From positions 744,001-808,000 of the forward strand of contig NZ_CP058316.1 of assembly GCF_013389665.1 (NCBI RefSeq): 64,000 bases of DNA, given 5' to 3'. The notes beneath the pieces were generated by a model. The model was not told the DNA's origin. It saw nothing but the letters and a program-made list of their open reading frames with translations, and did no database searches. The stretch is from Microbacterium oleivorans (GTDB lineage Bacteria > Actinomycetota > Actinomycetes > Actinomycetales > Microbacteriaceae). A program made the translations under genes and the position numbers. Shown piece after piece: positions 15,270 through 23,063 of the stretch; position 1 is the first letter of the stretch; each line of letters starts with the position of its first letter.

Positions 15270-16787
15270 ATGGATGTGCTCGAGCTTCTCGGCCAGGGCT
15301 TCGCGGGCGCGCTGACCCCCGCCAACCTCCTCTGGGTGCTGATCGGGTGCCTCCTCGGCACCGCGGTGGGCGTGCTCCCCGGCCTCGGTTCGTCGATGGC
15401 CGTCGCGCTGCTGCTGCCCATCACCTTCTCGCTCGACCCGACGGCGGCGTTCATCATGTTCGCGGGCGTCTACTTCGGCGGCTTGTTCGGCGACTCGACC
15501 ATGGGCATCCTCATGAACACCCCGGGTCAGGCGTCGGCGATCGCGTCGACCTTCGAGGGCCACAAGATGGCTCTCAACGGCCGGGCGGCGCAGGCCCTCG
15601 CGACCGCCGCCATCGGCGCGTTCATCGGAGGCTTCGTCGCCTCGGTCGTCGTGGTGTTCGTCGCTCCGGCCCTGGCCGACTTCTCGAGCCGGTTCGGTCC
15701 GGCCGAGTTCTTCGCGCTCGCGGTGTTCGCGTTCGCGGCGACCTCGTCGGTCGTCACCGACAACGTCGTGAAGGGCCTGACGGCTCTGTTCATCGGGCTG
15801 GGCATCGCCGTCATCGGCATCGACGGCGTCTCGGGAGCCCCGCGGTTCACGATGGACTCCCCGAATCTCTTCGACGGCATCTCGCTCGTCACCGTGACGG
15901 TCGCGATCCTCGCGCTCGGCGAGGTCATCTACGTCGCCTGCCTCGAGCGGCACACCTCGAACAAGGCGCTCATCAAGCCGACCGGTCGGCCCTGGCTGAC
16001 GCGCCGCGAGCTGAAGGAGGCGGCGCCGGCGTGGGCGCGCGGCACCGCGATCGGCCTGCCGTTCGGCGTCGTACCGGCCGGCGGCTCGGAGATCCCGACC
16101 TTCCTCGCCTACGGCGTGGAGAAGCGGCTCGACGCCCGGCGCAAGAACCCGCAGTTCGGCCGGGGCGCCATCCGGGGACTGGCGGCTCCCGAGGCGGCGG
16201 GCAACTCCACCACCGGCATGGCGATGGGCGCGCTGCTCGCCCTGGGCCTGCCGATCTCCGCGACCGCGGCGATCATGCTGGCCGCCTTCCGCCAGTACGG
16301 GCTGCAGCCCGGCCCGCTGCTGTTCGATCGCGCACCCGACCTCGTCTGGTCGCTGCTGGCGAGCTTCTTCATCGCGATGGTCGTGCTGCTCATCCTCAAC
16401 CTGCCGTTCGCGATGCTCTGGGCCAAGCTGCTGCTGATCCCCCGCCCCTATCTCTACGCGGGCATCACGGTGTTCTGCGCGCTCGGCATCTACGCGACGT
16501 CGGGTTCGACGTTCGACCTGCTGATGCTGCTGGGGATCGGTCTGCTCGGCTTCCTGATGCGCGCGATGGACTTCCCCCTCGCACCGCTCATCATCGGCAT
16601 GGTTCTCGGACCGCTGGCCGAGACGAGCCTGCGCGACGCGGCGATGAGCTCGAACGGCGACTTCTCGGTGCTGGTGCAGAGCCCGATCACGATCGTGCTC
16701 TACGCCCTGCTGGCCCTCGTGCTGGTGTTCTCGGTACGGAGCCGCGTCGTGGCACGCAAGCGCGAGAAGCATCTCACGAACGCCTGA
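15270..16787 (+). CDS. tctA: tripartite tricarboxylate transporter large membrane subunit
   Basis: A 505-residue polytopic protein with about 12 hydrophobic segments. Family signatures include GTAVGVLPGLGSSMAVALLL (about 32-51), GVYFGGLFGDSTMGILMNTPG (67-87) and EAAGNSTTGMAMGALLALGL (about 310-330). It is the main transmembrane channel of the sodium- or proton-coupled carboxylate importer. Full length for the family. It is convergent with the GMC gene, sharing a hairpin over both stop codons. Confidence 0.95.
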   Translation: MDVLELLGQGFAGALTPANLLWVLIGCLLGTAVGVLPGLGSSMAVALLLPITFSLDPTAAFIMFAGVYFGGLFGDSTMGILMNTPGQASAIASTFEGHKMALNGRAAQALATAAIGAFIGGFVASVVVVFVAPALADFSSRFGPAEFFALAVFAFAATSSVVTDNVVKGLTALFIGLGIAVIGIDGVSGAPRFTMDSPNLFDGISLVTVTVAILALGEVIYVACLERHTSNKALIKPTGRPWLTRRELKEAAPAWARGTAIGLPFGVVPAGGSEIPTFLAYGVEKRLDARRKNPQFGRGAIRGLAAPEAAGNSTTGMAMGALLALGLPISATAAIMLAAFRQYGLQPGPLLFDRAPDLVWSLLASFFIAMVVLLILNLPFAMLWAKLLLIPRPYLYAGITVFCALGIYATSGSTFDLLMLLGIGLLGFLMRAMDFPLAPLIIGMVLGPLAETSLRDAAMSSNGDFSVLVQSPITIVLYALLALVLVFSVRSRVVARKREKHLTNA

Positions 16788-16804
16788 GGTCCGCGACTCA
16801 GGCG
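16781..16804. terminator. bidirectional hairpin over two convergent stop codons
   Basis: Arms cgcctgag (16781-16788) and ctcaggcg (16797-16804) form an 8-bp stem with an 8-base loop. The left arm contains the tctA stop and the right arm contains the GMC oxidoreductase stop, so one element can end both transcripts. Confidence 0.5.
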
Positions 16805-18345
16805 GTGGCCAGCATGCGGTCGGCGGTGCGCAGCGACAGTGCCATCTGCGTCAGCCCCGGGTTGGCCGAGAGAGCGCTCGGGAACGTCGAGTTGTCGCAG
16901 ATCCACATGTTCGGGATGTCGTGCGACCGGCCGTCCGGGTCGACGACGCCGTCGCCGGGGTCGGTGCTCATCCGGCACGTGCCGATCGTGTGGGCGGTCC
17001 GGGCGAGCACGCGAGTCTCTCGGGCCCCGGCGGCGTCGAGGATGCGGGTCATCACGCCCACCGCGTGATCGTCGATCGCCTTCTCGTTCGCTCCCGGCGA
17101 GAAGCTGACCTCGGCGCGAGGGATGCCCCACTCGTCGGTGTCGTCCGAGAGTTCGAGCCGGTTGCCGTCAGCCGGCAGGCACTCGCCGTTGATGCCGATG
17201 CCGGCCGAGAACTGCCAGGCGTCGAGGGCGTCCATGAGCTCCCGCCCCCAGAGCGACCCGCCGCGCACAAGCGAGGTGCCGTAGGTCAGCGGCATCACGC
17301 CGAGGCTCTGGATGAGGTAGCCGCCCGCGAAGTCGACGCCCGCAGGACGCACGAAGTCCTCCGTGATCGCCGCCGACGGGTACCCGCGGTAGCCGCGGAT
17401 GCTCTCGTCGAAGCGGCCCCACACCTGCACGGCCCCGTGGGCGAGGAAGTTGCGGCCGACCTGGCCGCTCGAGTTCGCGAGCCCCGTGTTCAGCAGCAGG
17501 CGCGGTGTCTCGATCCCCCCGCCGGCGAGGACGAGCGAAGCGCACCGCTGACGGTACTCGACCCCCTCGTGCAGGTACACCACACCGGTGACCCTGCCAG
17601 CCGCATCCTGCTCGATGCGGTGCACCATCGAGTCCGGGCGGATCTCCGCGCCGTGTGCGACGGCGACGGGCAGATAGGTGATCGCCGTCGTCGCCTTGTA
17701 CCCGAACCGGTCGCCCTGATGGATGCCGCCCACGTCGATGCTCGCCTTACGCGTGCCGTAGTGCGGCTGCTCGCGGTCACGCGTGATGATGGCCGCCGGC
17801 GCGTCGGTCGCGGTGATCCCCAGGCGCTCGCACCCCTGCAGCACGAGGTCGGCCGGGGCGTTGCGTCGGGTCGGCCCGTCGAGGTACTCCCGCTGCGGAT
17901 CCCACGGATACGGCATCGGTCCGCTGACGCCGATCACTTTCTCGACCTCGACGATGTAACGGATCAGCTCGTCGTAGTCGATCGGCCAGTCGCGCCCCTG
18001 GCCCGACTCGGTTCGCAGTGCGAGGTCGCGTCGATCGGGTCGCGGCGTGAACGCACCCCAGTGGAGGGTGCCGCCACCGACGCCCCAGCCGCTGTTGTTC
18101 GGGCCGAAAGCCGTCGGCGCATCTCCCCCGCTGAATCGGTCGGACATCCAGTTGATGCGGGTCGCCTCGCGCTCGTCGGGCGAGAACTCGTCGAGCTCGA
18201 GGTTCGGGCCCGCCTCGAGCGCCACGACCCGCAGACCCCGCTCGGCGAGCCGGCTGAGAAGCGGTCCACCGCCGGCGCCCGTGCCGACGACGACGACGTC
18301 CACCACCTCGTCGAGATCGTAGGTGCGCATGCCGGTGAGGTTCAT
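16798..18345 (-). CDS. GMC-family FAD oxidoreductase (gluconate dehydrogenase large-subunit type)
   Basis: A 515-residue flavoprotein. The FAD-binding fold begins at VVVVGTGAGGGPLLSRLAER (about 18-37) and continues with VVALEAGP and GWGVGGGTLHWGAFTPRPDR. The C-terminal GMC domain includes the catalytic His in ARTAHTIGTCRMS and ends NPGLTQMALSLRTADRML. The family oxidises sugar acids, alcohols or sorbitol and passes electrons to a partner subunit. The ATG overlaps the stop of the subunit-3 gene. No cytochrome c subunit is adjacent, so the electron acceptor is not evident. Confidence 0.9.
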   Translation of the reverse strand: MNLTGMRTYDLDEVVDVVVVGTGAGGGPLLSRLAERGLRVVALEAGPNLELDEFSPDEREATRINWMSDRFSGGDAPTAFGPNNSGWGVGGGTLHWGAFTPRPDRRDLALRTESGQGRDWPIDYDELIRYIVEVEKVIGVSGPMPYPWDPQREYLDGPTRRNAPADLVLQGCERLGITATDAPAAIITRDREQPHYGTRKASIDVGGIHQGDRFGYKATTAITYLPVAVAHGAEIRPDSMVHRIEQDAAGRVTGVVYLHEGVEYRQRCASLVLAGGGIETPRLLLNTGLANSSGQVGRNFLAHGAVQVWGRFDESIRGYRGYPSAAITEDFVRPAGVDFAGGYLIQSLGVMPLTYGTSLVRGGSLWGRELMDALDAWQFSAGIGINGECLPADGNRLELSDDTDEWGIPRAEVSFSPGANEKAIDDHAVGVMTRILDAAGARETRVLARTAHTIGTCRMSTDPGDGVVDPDGRSHDIPNMWICDNSTFPSALSANPGLTQMALSLRTADRMLATA

Positions 18346-19373
18346 GAGGTTCGTCCTTCCGCCGCGCCGAGGCGACCGAGTTCTTCGGGTTCCCACTCCT
18401 CGCGCTCGCCCGCGGCGAGGACGAGGTAGCCGGCGGGCTCGGGTCCGGTGCCGCCGGTCGCGAAGCCCGAGTAACCCACGTGGGCGAGCGAGGCCGGATG
18501 CGACAGCCACAACCGGACGAGGTCGTTGCGCGCGTCCTCGAACCACAGGCTCAGCTGTCGAGGTGTGAGCACCGAGCCCGCTGCGGCCTTCCCCTCGATG
18601 ACCTCGCGGATGACGGCATCCTGAGCCGCGGTGCCGCGCATCCAGATCGCGGCGAGCGCGTCGAGGCCCGCGCGATACGCCTCGACGTCGGTCGACATGC
18701 CCGTCGGGCGCCAGCCGTCGCTCTCGCCGGCCTCGATCATGCGATCCAGACGCGCCGCCAGGTCGATCGCCGGGCCCGGCTGCTGCGGCACGAGACGGCG
18801 CGAGAGCTCGCGGAGCAGCGCGAGCTGCGCCTCGCTGAGCGCCCGCGGCCGGTACCCCGGATCGTCGGCCAGTGCTCGGCGGGCGAGGGTCGCGCGCATC
18901 GCGACGTCCGTTCGCGACGACGTGATGATCCGCGCCCAGGGCTCGGGGACGCGGGGACCGTGCGTCGCGACGTCGCTCGCGAGACCGCGGATCGCGGTGG
19001 CAGCACCGTCGATGGCGACCACGGCCGGCACCTCGTGGCGGCGGATGCCGTCGGGAACCTCGGCGCCGTCGATCACGACCCCGGCGAGGCCGAAGACGCC
19101 CGGCGCTCCGTCGAGGGCGCGTCCGACGATCTCTGTGGCGATGTCGCGCTCGTCCGGCCCCGCGACGAGGATCCACGGGGTGAGGATCTCGGTCTCGGCG
19201 ATGGCCGACACCAGCGCATCAGCGCCCAGCGCAGCGTCGAGCGTGACTGCGGTGAAGGGTCCGGCCACGACCTCGTCGGCGTCGCGCTCGGCGTCGTCTG
19301 CGATGCGTGGGACGTCGTGAAGCTGCGGTACGTCTCCGCAGAGGGAGACGACCGCGAAGGGGTGTTCGCTCAC
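18342..19373 (-). CDS. gluconate 2-dehydrogenase subunit 3 family protein with N-terminal extension
   Basis: A 343-residue protein. The C-terminal part (about 160-330) matches the subunit-3 family: ALSEAQLALLRELSRRLVPQ, then YRAGLDALAAIWMRG and LSLWFEDARNDLVRLWLSHP. The first 150 residues are an unassigned domain, making the protein much longer than typical subunit 3 (about 200). I found no Tat signal. GTG 19373 is chosen because it overlaps the SDR stop (GTGA), and the longer frame upstream is shadow sequence. It should form a complex with the GMC flavoprotein. Confidence 0.78.
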   Translation of the reverse strand: MSEHPFAVVSLCGDVPQLHDVPRIADDAERDADEVVAGPFTAVTLDAALGADALVSAIAETEILTPWILVAGPDERDIATEIVGRALDGAPGVFGLAGVVIDGAEVPDGIRRHEVPAVVAIDGAATAIRGLASDVATHGPRVPEPWARIITSSRTDVAMRATLARRALADDPGYRPRALSEAQLALLRELSRRLVPQQPGPAIDLAARLDRMIEAGESDGWRPTGMSTDVEAYRAGLDALAAIWMRGTAAQDAVIREVIEGKAAAGSVLTPRQLSLWFEDARNDLVRLWLSHPASLAHVGYSGFATGGTGPEPAGYLVLAAGEREEWEPEELGRLGAAEGRTS

Positions 19374-20269
19374 GGGGTGACCATGCCTCCGTTGACGTTG
19401 AGCGTCTCGCCCGAGACGTAGCTCGACTCCGCCGAGGCGAGGAAGACGAACGCGGGAGCGATCTCGGCGGGCTGTCCGGCGCGCTGGTAGGTGCTCTCGT
19501 CGTCGAACGCCCGCATCTGCTCGTCGGAGACCCCGTGGCTGACCTGCAGCGCCGACCACACCGGGCCGGGGGCGACGACGTTGACCCGGATGCCGCGGGG
19601 CGCGAGCTGCTGCGACAGGCCCTTCGAGAAGTTGTTGATGGCGGCCTTCGTCGCGGCGTAGTCGAGCCGGTCGGGCGCGGGTTTGTACGCCTCGAGGGAT
19701 GCGGTGTTGATGATCGAGGCTCCGGCGGGCAGGTGCGGCAGCGCGGCCTTGGTGATCCAGAAGTTGGCGAAGACATTGGTGTGGAAGGTCTCGGCGAACT
19801 GCTCGTCCGAGAGGTCTTCGAGCCGGTCGACGGCCACCTGCTTGCCCGCGTTGTTGACGAGGATGTCGATGCCGCCCAGGAACTCGGCGGCCTCCGCTAC
19901 GAGCGCGCGACAGGCGTCGGGGTCGGAGATGTCGCTGGCGATGGCGTGACCGCGGACGCCTGCCTCGGCGATGAGGCCGAGGATGCGGTCGGCGTCGCGC
20001 TGCTCGGCGGGCAGATGCACGATGACGACATCCGCCCCCTCGCGTGCGAAGGCGATCGCCGTGGCGCCGCCGATGCCGGAGTCGCCGCCGGTGATCAACG
20101 CCTTGCGGCCGAACAGACGACCGGAGCCGCGGTAGGTCTCCTCACCCAGATCGGGAACCGGGTCCATGTCGGCTTGGACCCCCGGCTCGGGCTGGTGCTG
20201 CACGGGCGGCTCGACCCGCGCATATCGGGTGATCGGGTTGTCGAAGGTGTACTGATCGCTCTGTTCCAC
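19370..20269 (-). CDS. short-chain dehydrogenase/reductase (YhdF/YdaD general-stress type)
   Basis: A 299-residue SDR. The long polar N-terminal extension (1-50, with PVQHQPEPGVQADM) is characteristic of this stress-related subfamily. Cofactor motif TGGDSGIGGATAIAFAREGA (60-79), NNAGKQ, catalytic Ser in IINTASLEAY, catalytic YxxxK as YAATK, and VAPGPVWSAL. The first acidic/Asp and basic residues do not settle NADH against NADPH. It is first in a three-gene coupled operon with subunit 3 and the GMC enzyme, suggesting related oxidation of a polyol or sugar. Confidence 0.92.
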   Translation of the reverse strand: MEQSDQYTFDNPITRYARVEPPVQHQPEPGVQADMDPVPDLGEETYRGSGRLFGRKALITGGDSGIGGATAIAFAREGADVVIVHLPAEQRDADRILGLIAEAGVRGHAIASDISDPDACRALVAEAAEFLGGIDILVNNAGKQVAVDRLEDLSDEQFAETFHTNVFANFWITKAALPHLPAGASIINTASLEAYKPAPDRLDYAATKAAINNFSKGLSQQLAPRGIRVNVVAPGPVWSALQVSHGVSDEQMRAFDDESTYQRAGQPAEIAPAFVFLASAESSYVSGETLNVNGGMVTP

Positions 20270-20317
20270 GCGCTCACGCTAAATCTCGCCGATCGGCCAC
20301 GCGAACGCTTGCGAAAG

Positions 20318-20911
20318 TCAGGAGGTGGGCGTAGTGCCCTCGACGAGCGCGAGCGCCGTCTGCAGCGCGTCGCCGGCCCCGGCGGCATCCACCCGCACCA
20401 GGACGAAGGCCGACACCACGAGCCCGGTGCAGGCGTCGGCCAGCAGGCCGCGCTCGAATTCGTCGAGCTCCGGGCGGCGTGCGGCCACACCGCGGCCGAA
20501 GGCCGATCGAAGCTCGGCCCGGTAGTCGGCGACGACCCGGGCGACGGTCTCGTCTCGGGCGATCGGCGCGGCGGCGGTGTTCACCAGCAGACATCCGCTC
20601 GAGGCCGGAAGCGAACCCGGACGCATGAGCGCGGCGTGCAGGCCCGAGAGGTACTCCCCTAAGGCCGCGGGCGCCACGTCCTCGGCGCGCAAGGGCGCCA
20701 GACGCGGGCGGATCACCTCGTCGAGGTAGCTGTCGACTGCGGCGTCGAACAGCCCGCGCTTCGATCCGAAGCCGTGATAGATGCTCGACCTGCTCAGCCC
20801 CGTCACCCGCTCGAGATCGGGCAGCGCGGCGCCCTCGTATCCCTGATCCCAGAAGACGGAGCGTGCGGCGCGGACGACGTCGGCCCGCACGTAGGTCTGT
20901 GTTCGGCCCAT
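20318..20911 (-). CDS. TetR-family repressor
   Basis: A 197-residue regulator. The N-terminal HTH (about 8-55) has ADVVRAARSVFWDQGYEGAA and the recognition helix LSRSSIYHGFGSKRGLFDAA. The C-terminal ligand domain has Cys107 in SSGCLLVN, a hallmark of the TetR_C subgroup found with DUF1304 and quinone/aldehyde reductases. The 40-bp operator between it and the divergent DUF1304 gene should control both. The inducer is unknown; an electrophile would fit the reductase downstream. Confidence 0.92.
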   Translation of the reverse strand: MGRTQTYVRADVVRAARSVFWDQGYEGAALPDLERVTGLSRSSIYHGFGSKRGLFDAAVDSYLDEVIRPRLAPLRAEDVAPAALGEYLSGLHAALMRPGSLPASSGCLLVNTAAAPIARDETVARVVADYRAELRSAFGRGVAARRPELDEFERGLLADACTGLVVSAFVLVRVDAAGAGDALQTALALVEGTTPTS

Positions 20912-20926
20912 CGGAAGCCCCTTTTG

Positions 20927-20966
20927 TGTATCGACCGGTTCAGTATATATTGAACCGGTCGATACA
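20927..20966. promoter_or_regulatory. 40-bp perfect TetR operator
   Basis: Arms tgtatcgaccggttca (20927-20942) and tgaaccggtcgataca (20951-20966) are exact 16-bp complements around gtatatat. The element covers the divergent promoters of tetR and the DUF1304/reductase operon. Arms this long could host two overlapping repressor dimers. Confidence 0.88.
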
Positions 20967-21003
20967 GAAATACGCGGCCTCGACCGCGGGAAAGGCGGCG
21001 CTC

Positions 21004-21396
21004 ATGGTCATCATCGGTCTCGCGCTCGCGGGTCTCGCGGCCCTCGTCCACGTCTACATCTTCTATCTCGAGTCCATCGCGTGGACCGGCGCTCGGGCTC
21101 GCGCGACGTTCGGCAGCGGCACGGCGGAACAGGCGCAGACGCAGAAGGCGCTCGCCTTCAACCAGGGCTTCTACAACCTGTTCCTCGCCATCGCCGCCCT
21201 GCTCGGCATCGCTCTCCTCGCCACCGGTCAGACCGAGGTCGGCGCGACGCTCGTGTTCACCGGGGCCGGCTCGATGGTGGCCGCGAGCCTCGTGCTGATC
21301 CTGTCCGACCCGTCGAAGGCGTCGGCCGCCCTCAAGCAGGGCGTCATCCCCGCTCTCGCCATCGCCAGCCTCATCATCGGTCTCGCCACCTCCTGA
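21004..21396 (+). CDS. DUF1304 membrane protein
   Basis: A 130-residue, four-helix membrane protein with the family pattern: helix 1 then HVYIFYLESIAWTGARARATFG, QKALAFNQGFYNLFLAIAAL, and two further helices. I start at ATG 21004 (aaagg at 20991-20995), as family members begin MxIIG; the longer frame upstream crosses the operator. The function of DUF1304 is unknown. It is repeatedly found beside TetR regulators and oxidoreductases, as here. Confidence 0.9.
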   Translation: MVIIGLALAGLAALVHVYIFYLESIAWTGARARATFGSGTAEQAQTQKALAFNQGFYNLFLAIAALLGIALLATGQTEVGATLVFTGAGSMVAASLVLILSDPSKASAALKQGVIPALAIASLIIGLATS

Positions 21397-21425
21397 GACC
21401 ACCCCGATCCCCACGAAGGAGCCAT

Positions 21426-22445
21426 GTGAACAACGACACGAGCACGCAGATCCGTCTCGCCCGCCGCCCCGAGGGGTGGCCGACCCCCGACGACTTCACC
21501 GTCGCCACCGTCACGCTCGACGAGCCGGCTCCCGGCGAGGTGCGCGTGGCCAACGCGTTCGTCTCGGTCGACCCGTACATGCGCGGTCGCATGAACGACG
21601 TGCGCAGCTACGTGCCGCCGTACGCATTGGGTGACGTCATCGCCGGAGGGGCCATCGGACGCGTGGTGGCGTCGGCCTCCGACGCGCTTCCGGTGGGCAC
21701 CGTCGTGCTGCACCAGCACGGCTGGTCGGATGTCGTCCAGGCCGATGCGTCGACCTTCCGTGCGGTCGCCGAGCTTCCCGGCGTTCCCCTCTCGGTCCGG
21801 CTTCACATCCTCGGGATGACCGGGCTCACGGCATACGTCGGATTGACCGCGATCGCGCGGTTGCAGCCGGGAGACACCGTCTTCGTCTCGGGCGCCGCCG
21901 GCGCCGTGGGCACCGCGGTCGGCCAGATCGCGAAGCTGCTCGGTGCGGGCCGGGTCATCGGCTCGGCCGGCTCGGCCGAGAAGGCGGCGCTGCTGACGGC
22001 GAAGTACGGCTACGACGCGGCGCTCGATTACAAGGACGCACCCGTCCGCGAGCAGCTCGCGACGCTCGCGCCCGAGGGCGTCGACGTCTTCTTCGACAAC
22101 GTCGGCGGCGACCACCTCGAGGCGGCGCTGGACGTGATGAACACCGGTGGACGCATCGCGCTGTGCGGAGCCATCGCCGGGTACAACTCGACCGAGAAGT
22201 CCCCCGGCCCCGACAACATGGCCAACATGATCACGCGGGGCCTCTCGGCCACCGGCTTCACCCTCGGGTCGTACCTGCACCTGTCGCCGGAGTTCACCGA
22301 GAGGATGACCGGCTGGTTCGCCGAGGGCCGCATCGCCTATGACGAGACGATCGTCGACGGCATCGAGAACACCGTCGAGGCGTTCCTGGCGATGATGCGC
22401 GGAGCGAACACCGGCAAGATGCTCGTCCGCATCCCCGAGGCCTGA
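21426..22445 (+). CDS. NADPH-dependent enone/quinone reductase (CurA/prostaglandin-reductase type)
   Basis: A 339-residue MDR-superfamily enzyme without catalytic zinc ligands. N-terminal substrate domain (FVSVDPYMRGRMNDVRSYVP), nucleotide-binding fold from about 150 (VFVSGAAGAVGTAVGQIAK), and later FDNVGGDHLEAALDVMNTGG and RIALCGAIAGYN. The family reduces alkenals, enones or curcumin using NADPH. GAAGGAG precedes GTG 21426; the ATG two bases earlier reads directly into TGA. It follows DUF1304 within 30 bases, so the TetR operator should govern both. Confidence 0.92.
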   Translation: MNNDTSTQIRLARRPEGWPTPDDFTVATVTLDEPAPGEVRVANAFVSVDPYMRGRMNDVRSYVPPYALGDVIAGGAIGRVVASASDALPVGTVVLHQHGWSDVVQADASTFRAVAELPGVPLSVRLHILGMTGLTAYVGLTAIARLQPGDTVFVSGAAGAVGTAVGQIAKLLGAGRVIGSAGSAEKAALLTAKYGYDAALDYKDAPVREQLATLAPEGVDVFFDNVGGDHLEAALDVMNTGGRIALCGAIAGYNSTEKSPGPDNMANMITRGLSATGFTLGSYLHLSPEFTERMTGWFAEGRIAYDETIVDGIENTVEAFLAMMRGANTGKMLVRIPEA

Positions 22446-22462
22446 CCCGCCCCCGCGACCGA

Positions 22463-22499
22463 CGAAAGGCGGTGATGCCGAGAGCATCACCGCCTTTCG
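22463..22499. terminator. strong bidirectional hairpin terminator
   Basis: Perfect 16-bp arms cgaaaggcggtgatgc (22463-22478) and gcatcaccgcctttcg (22484-22499) with a 5-base loop, ending in ttt on one strand and aaa on the other. It separates the reductase operon from the convergent hypothetical gene. Confidence 0.9.
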
Positions 22500-22517
22500 C
22501 GTCCGAGGATGCGGCCG

Positions 22518-22997
22518 TCAGCCGGTGGCGACGGTGAGGATGGTGTCGGTCGTCGGACGGTGGCGCGTGGGGCGGGTGCGCGGGGGTGCCGATGAGCCGG
22601 CTGCGGCGTCGATGAATGCGCCCAGCACCTCGGGTGTCGGCAGATCGACCCAGAGGCGGATGCTGCCCGGCTCGGTCCCGGTGCCCGACACCAACGCCGC
22701 CCCGCCGAGGCGGTCGAGGAGCGGCGCGAGCTGCCGGGCGCGCACGTCCGAGATCTGCCCGACCACGCGGCCGCGGGCGTACACCGCGATCGCGGTGGGA
22801 TTGCGGCGGTCGCGTCGCTGGCGCCGGATGACGTAGAGACGCTCGCCTCGGATCTGGCGCTGACGGTCGTTCACGATGAAGTGGGTGCGCTCGATGCGCG
22901 ACCGCTGCGACTCGAGACCCCGCAGGTCGGGCACGCTCTCGTGGGAGTGAGCGCCGAGCGACAGCAGATCTCGGACACGTTCCCACCAGAGGTTCAT
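22518..22997 (-). CDS. hypothetical protein with HIRAN-like core
   Basis: A 159-residue cytosolic protein. The middle section (about 40-120) reads as a small beta-barrel: RTHFIVNDRQRQIRGERLYV, AIAVYARGRVVGQISDVRAR, LAPLLDRLGG, GSIRLWVDLP. This resembles HIRAN-type domains, but I cannot confirm it. The C-terminal 35 residues are Pro/Thr/Arg-rich. ATG 22997 has GGGTGG upstream; GTG 23006 is an alternative. It stands alone between a terminator and the exporter gene. Confidence 0.65.
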   Translation of the reverse strand: MNLWWERVRDLLSLGAHSHESVPDLRGLESQRSRIERTHFIVNDRQRQIRGERLYVIRRQRRDRRNPTAIAVYARGRVVGQISDVRARQLAPLLDRLGGAALVSGTGTEPGSIRLWVDLPTPEVLGAFIDAAAGSSAPPRTRPTRHRPTTDTILTVATG

Positions 22998-23063
22998 CGT
23001 GCCCACCCTACGGACGCGGTCCCGTGATTCCGCCGGGGCGGCGGGCGGGCGAGGTCGCCGACA

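Noticed and set aside
15186..16772. Long open frame antisense to tctA (about 528 codons)
   Set aside because: It mirrors a clear TctA gene, is dominated by Arg, Glu, His and Asp, and has no ribosome-binding site. Long antisense frames are expected in high-GC DNA.
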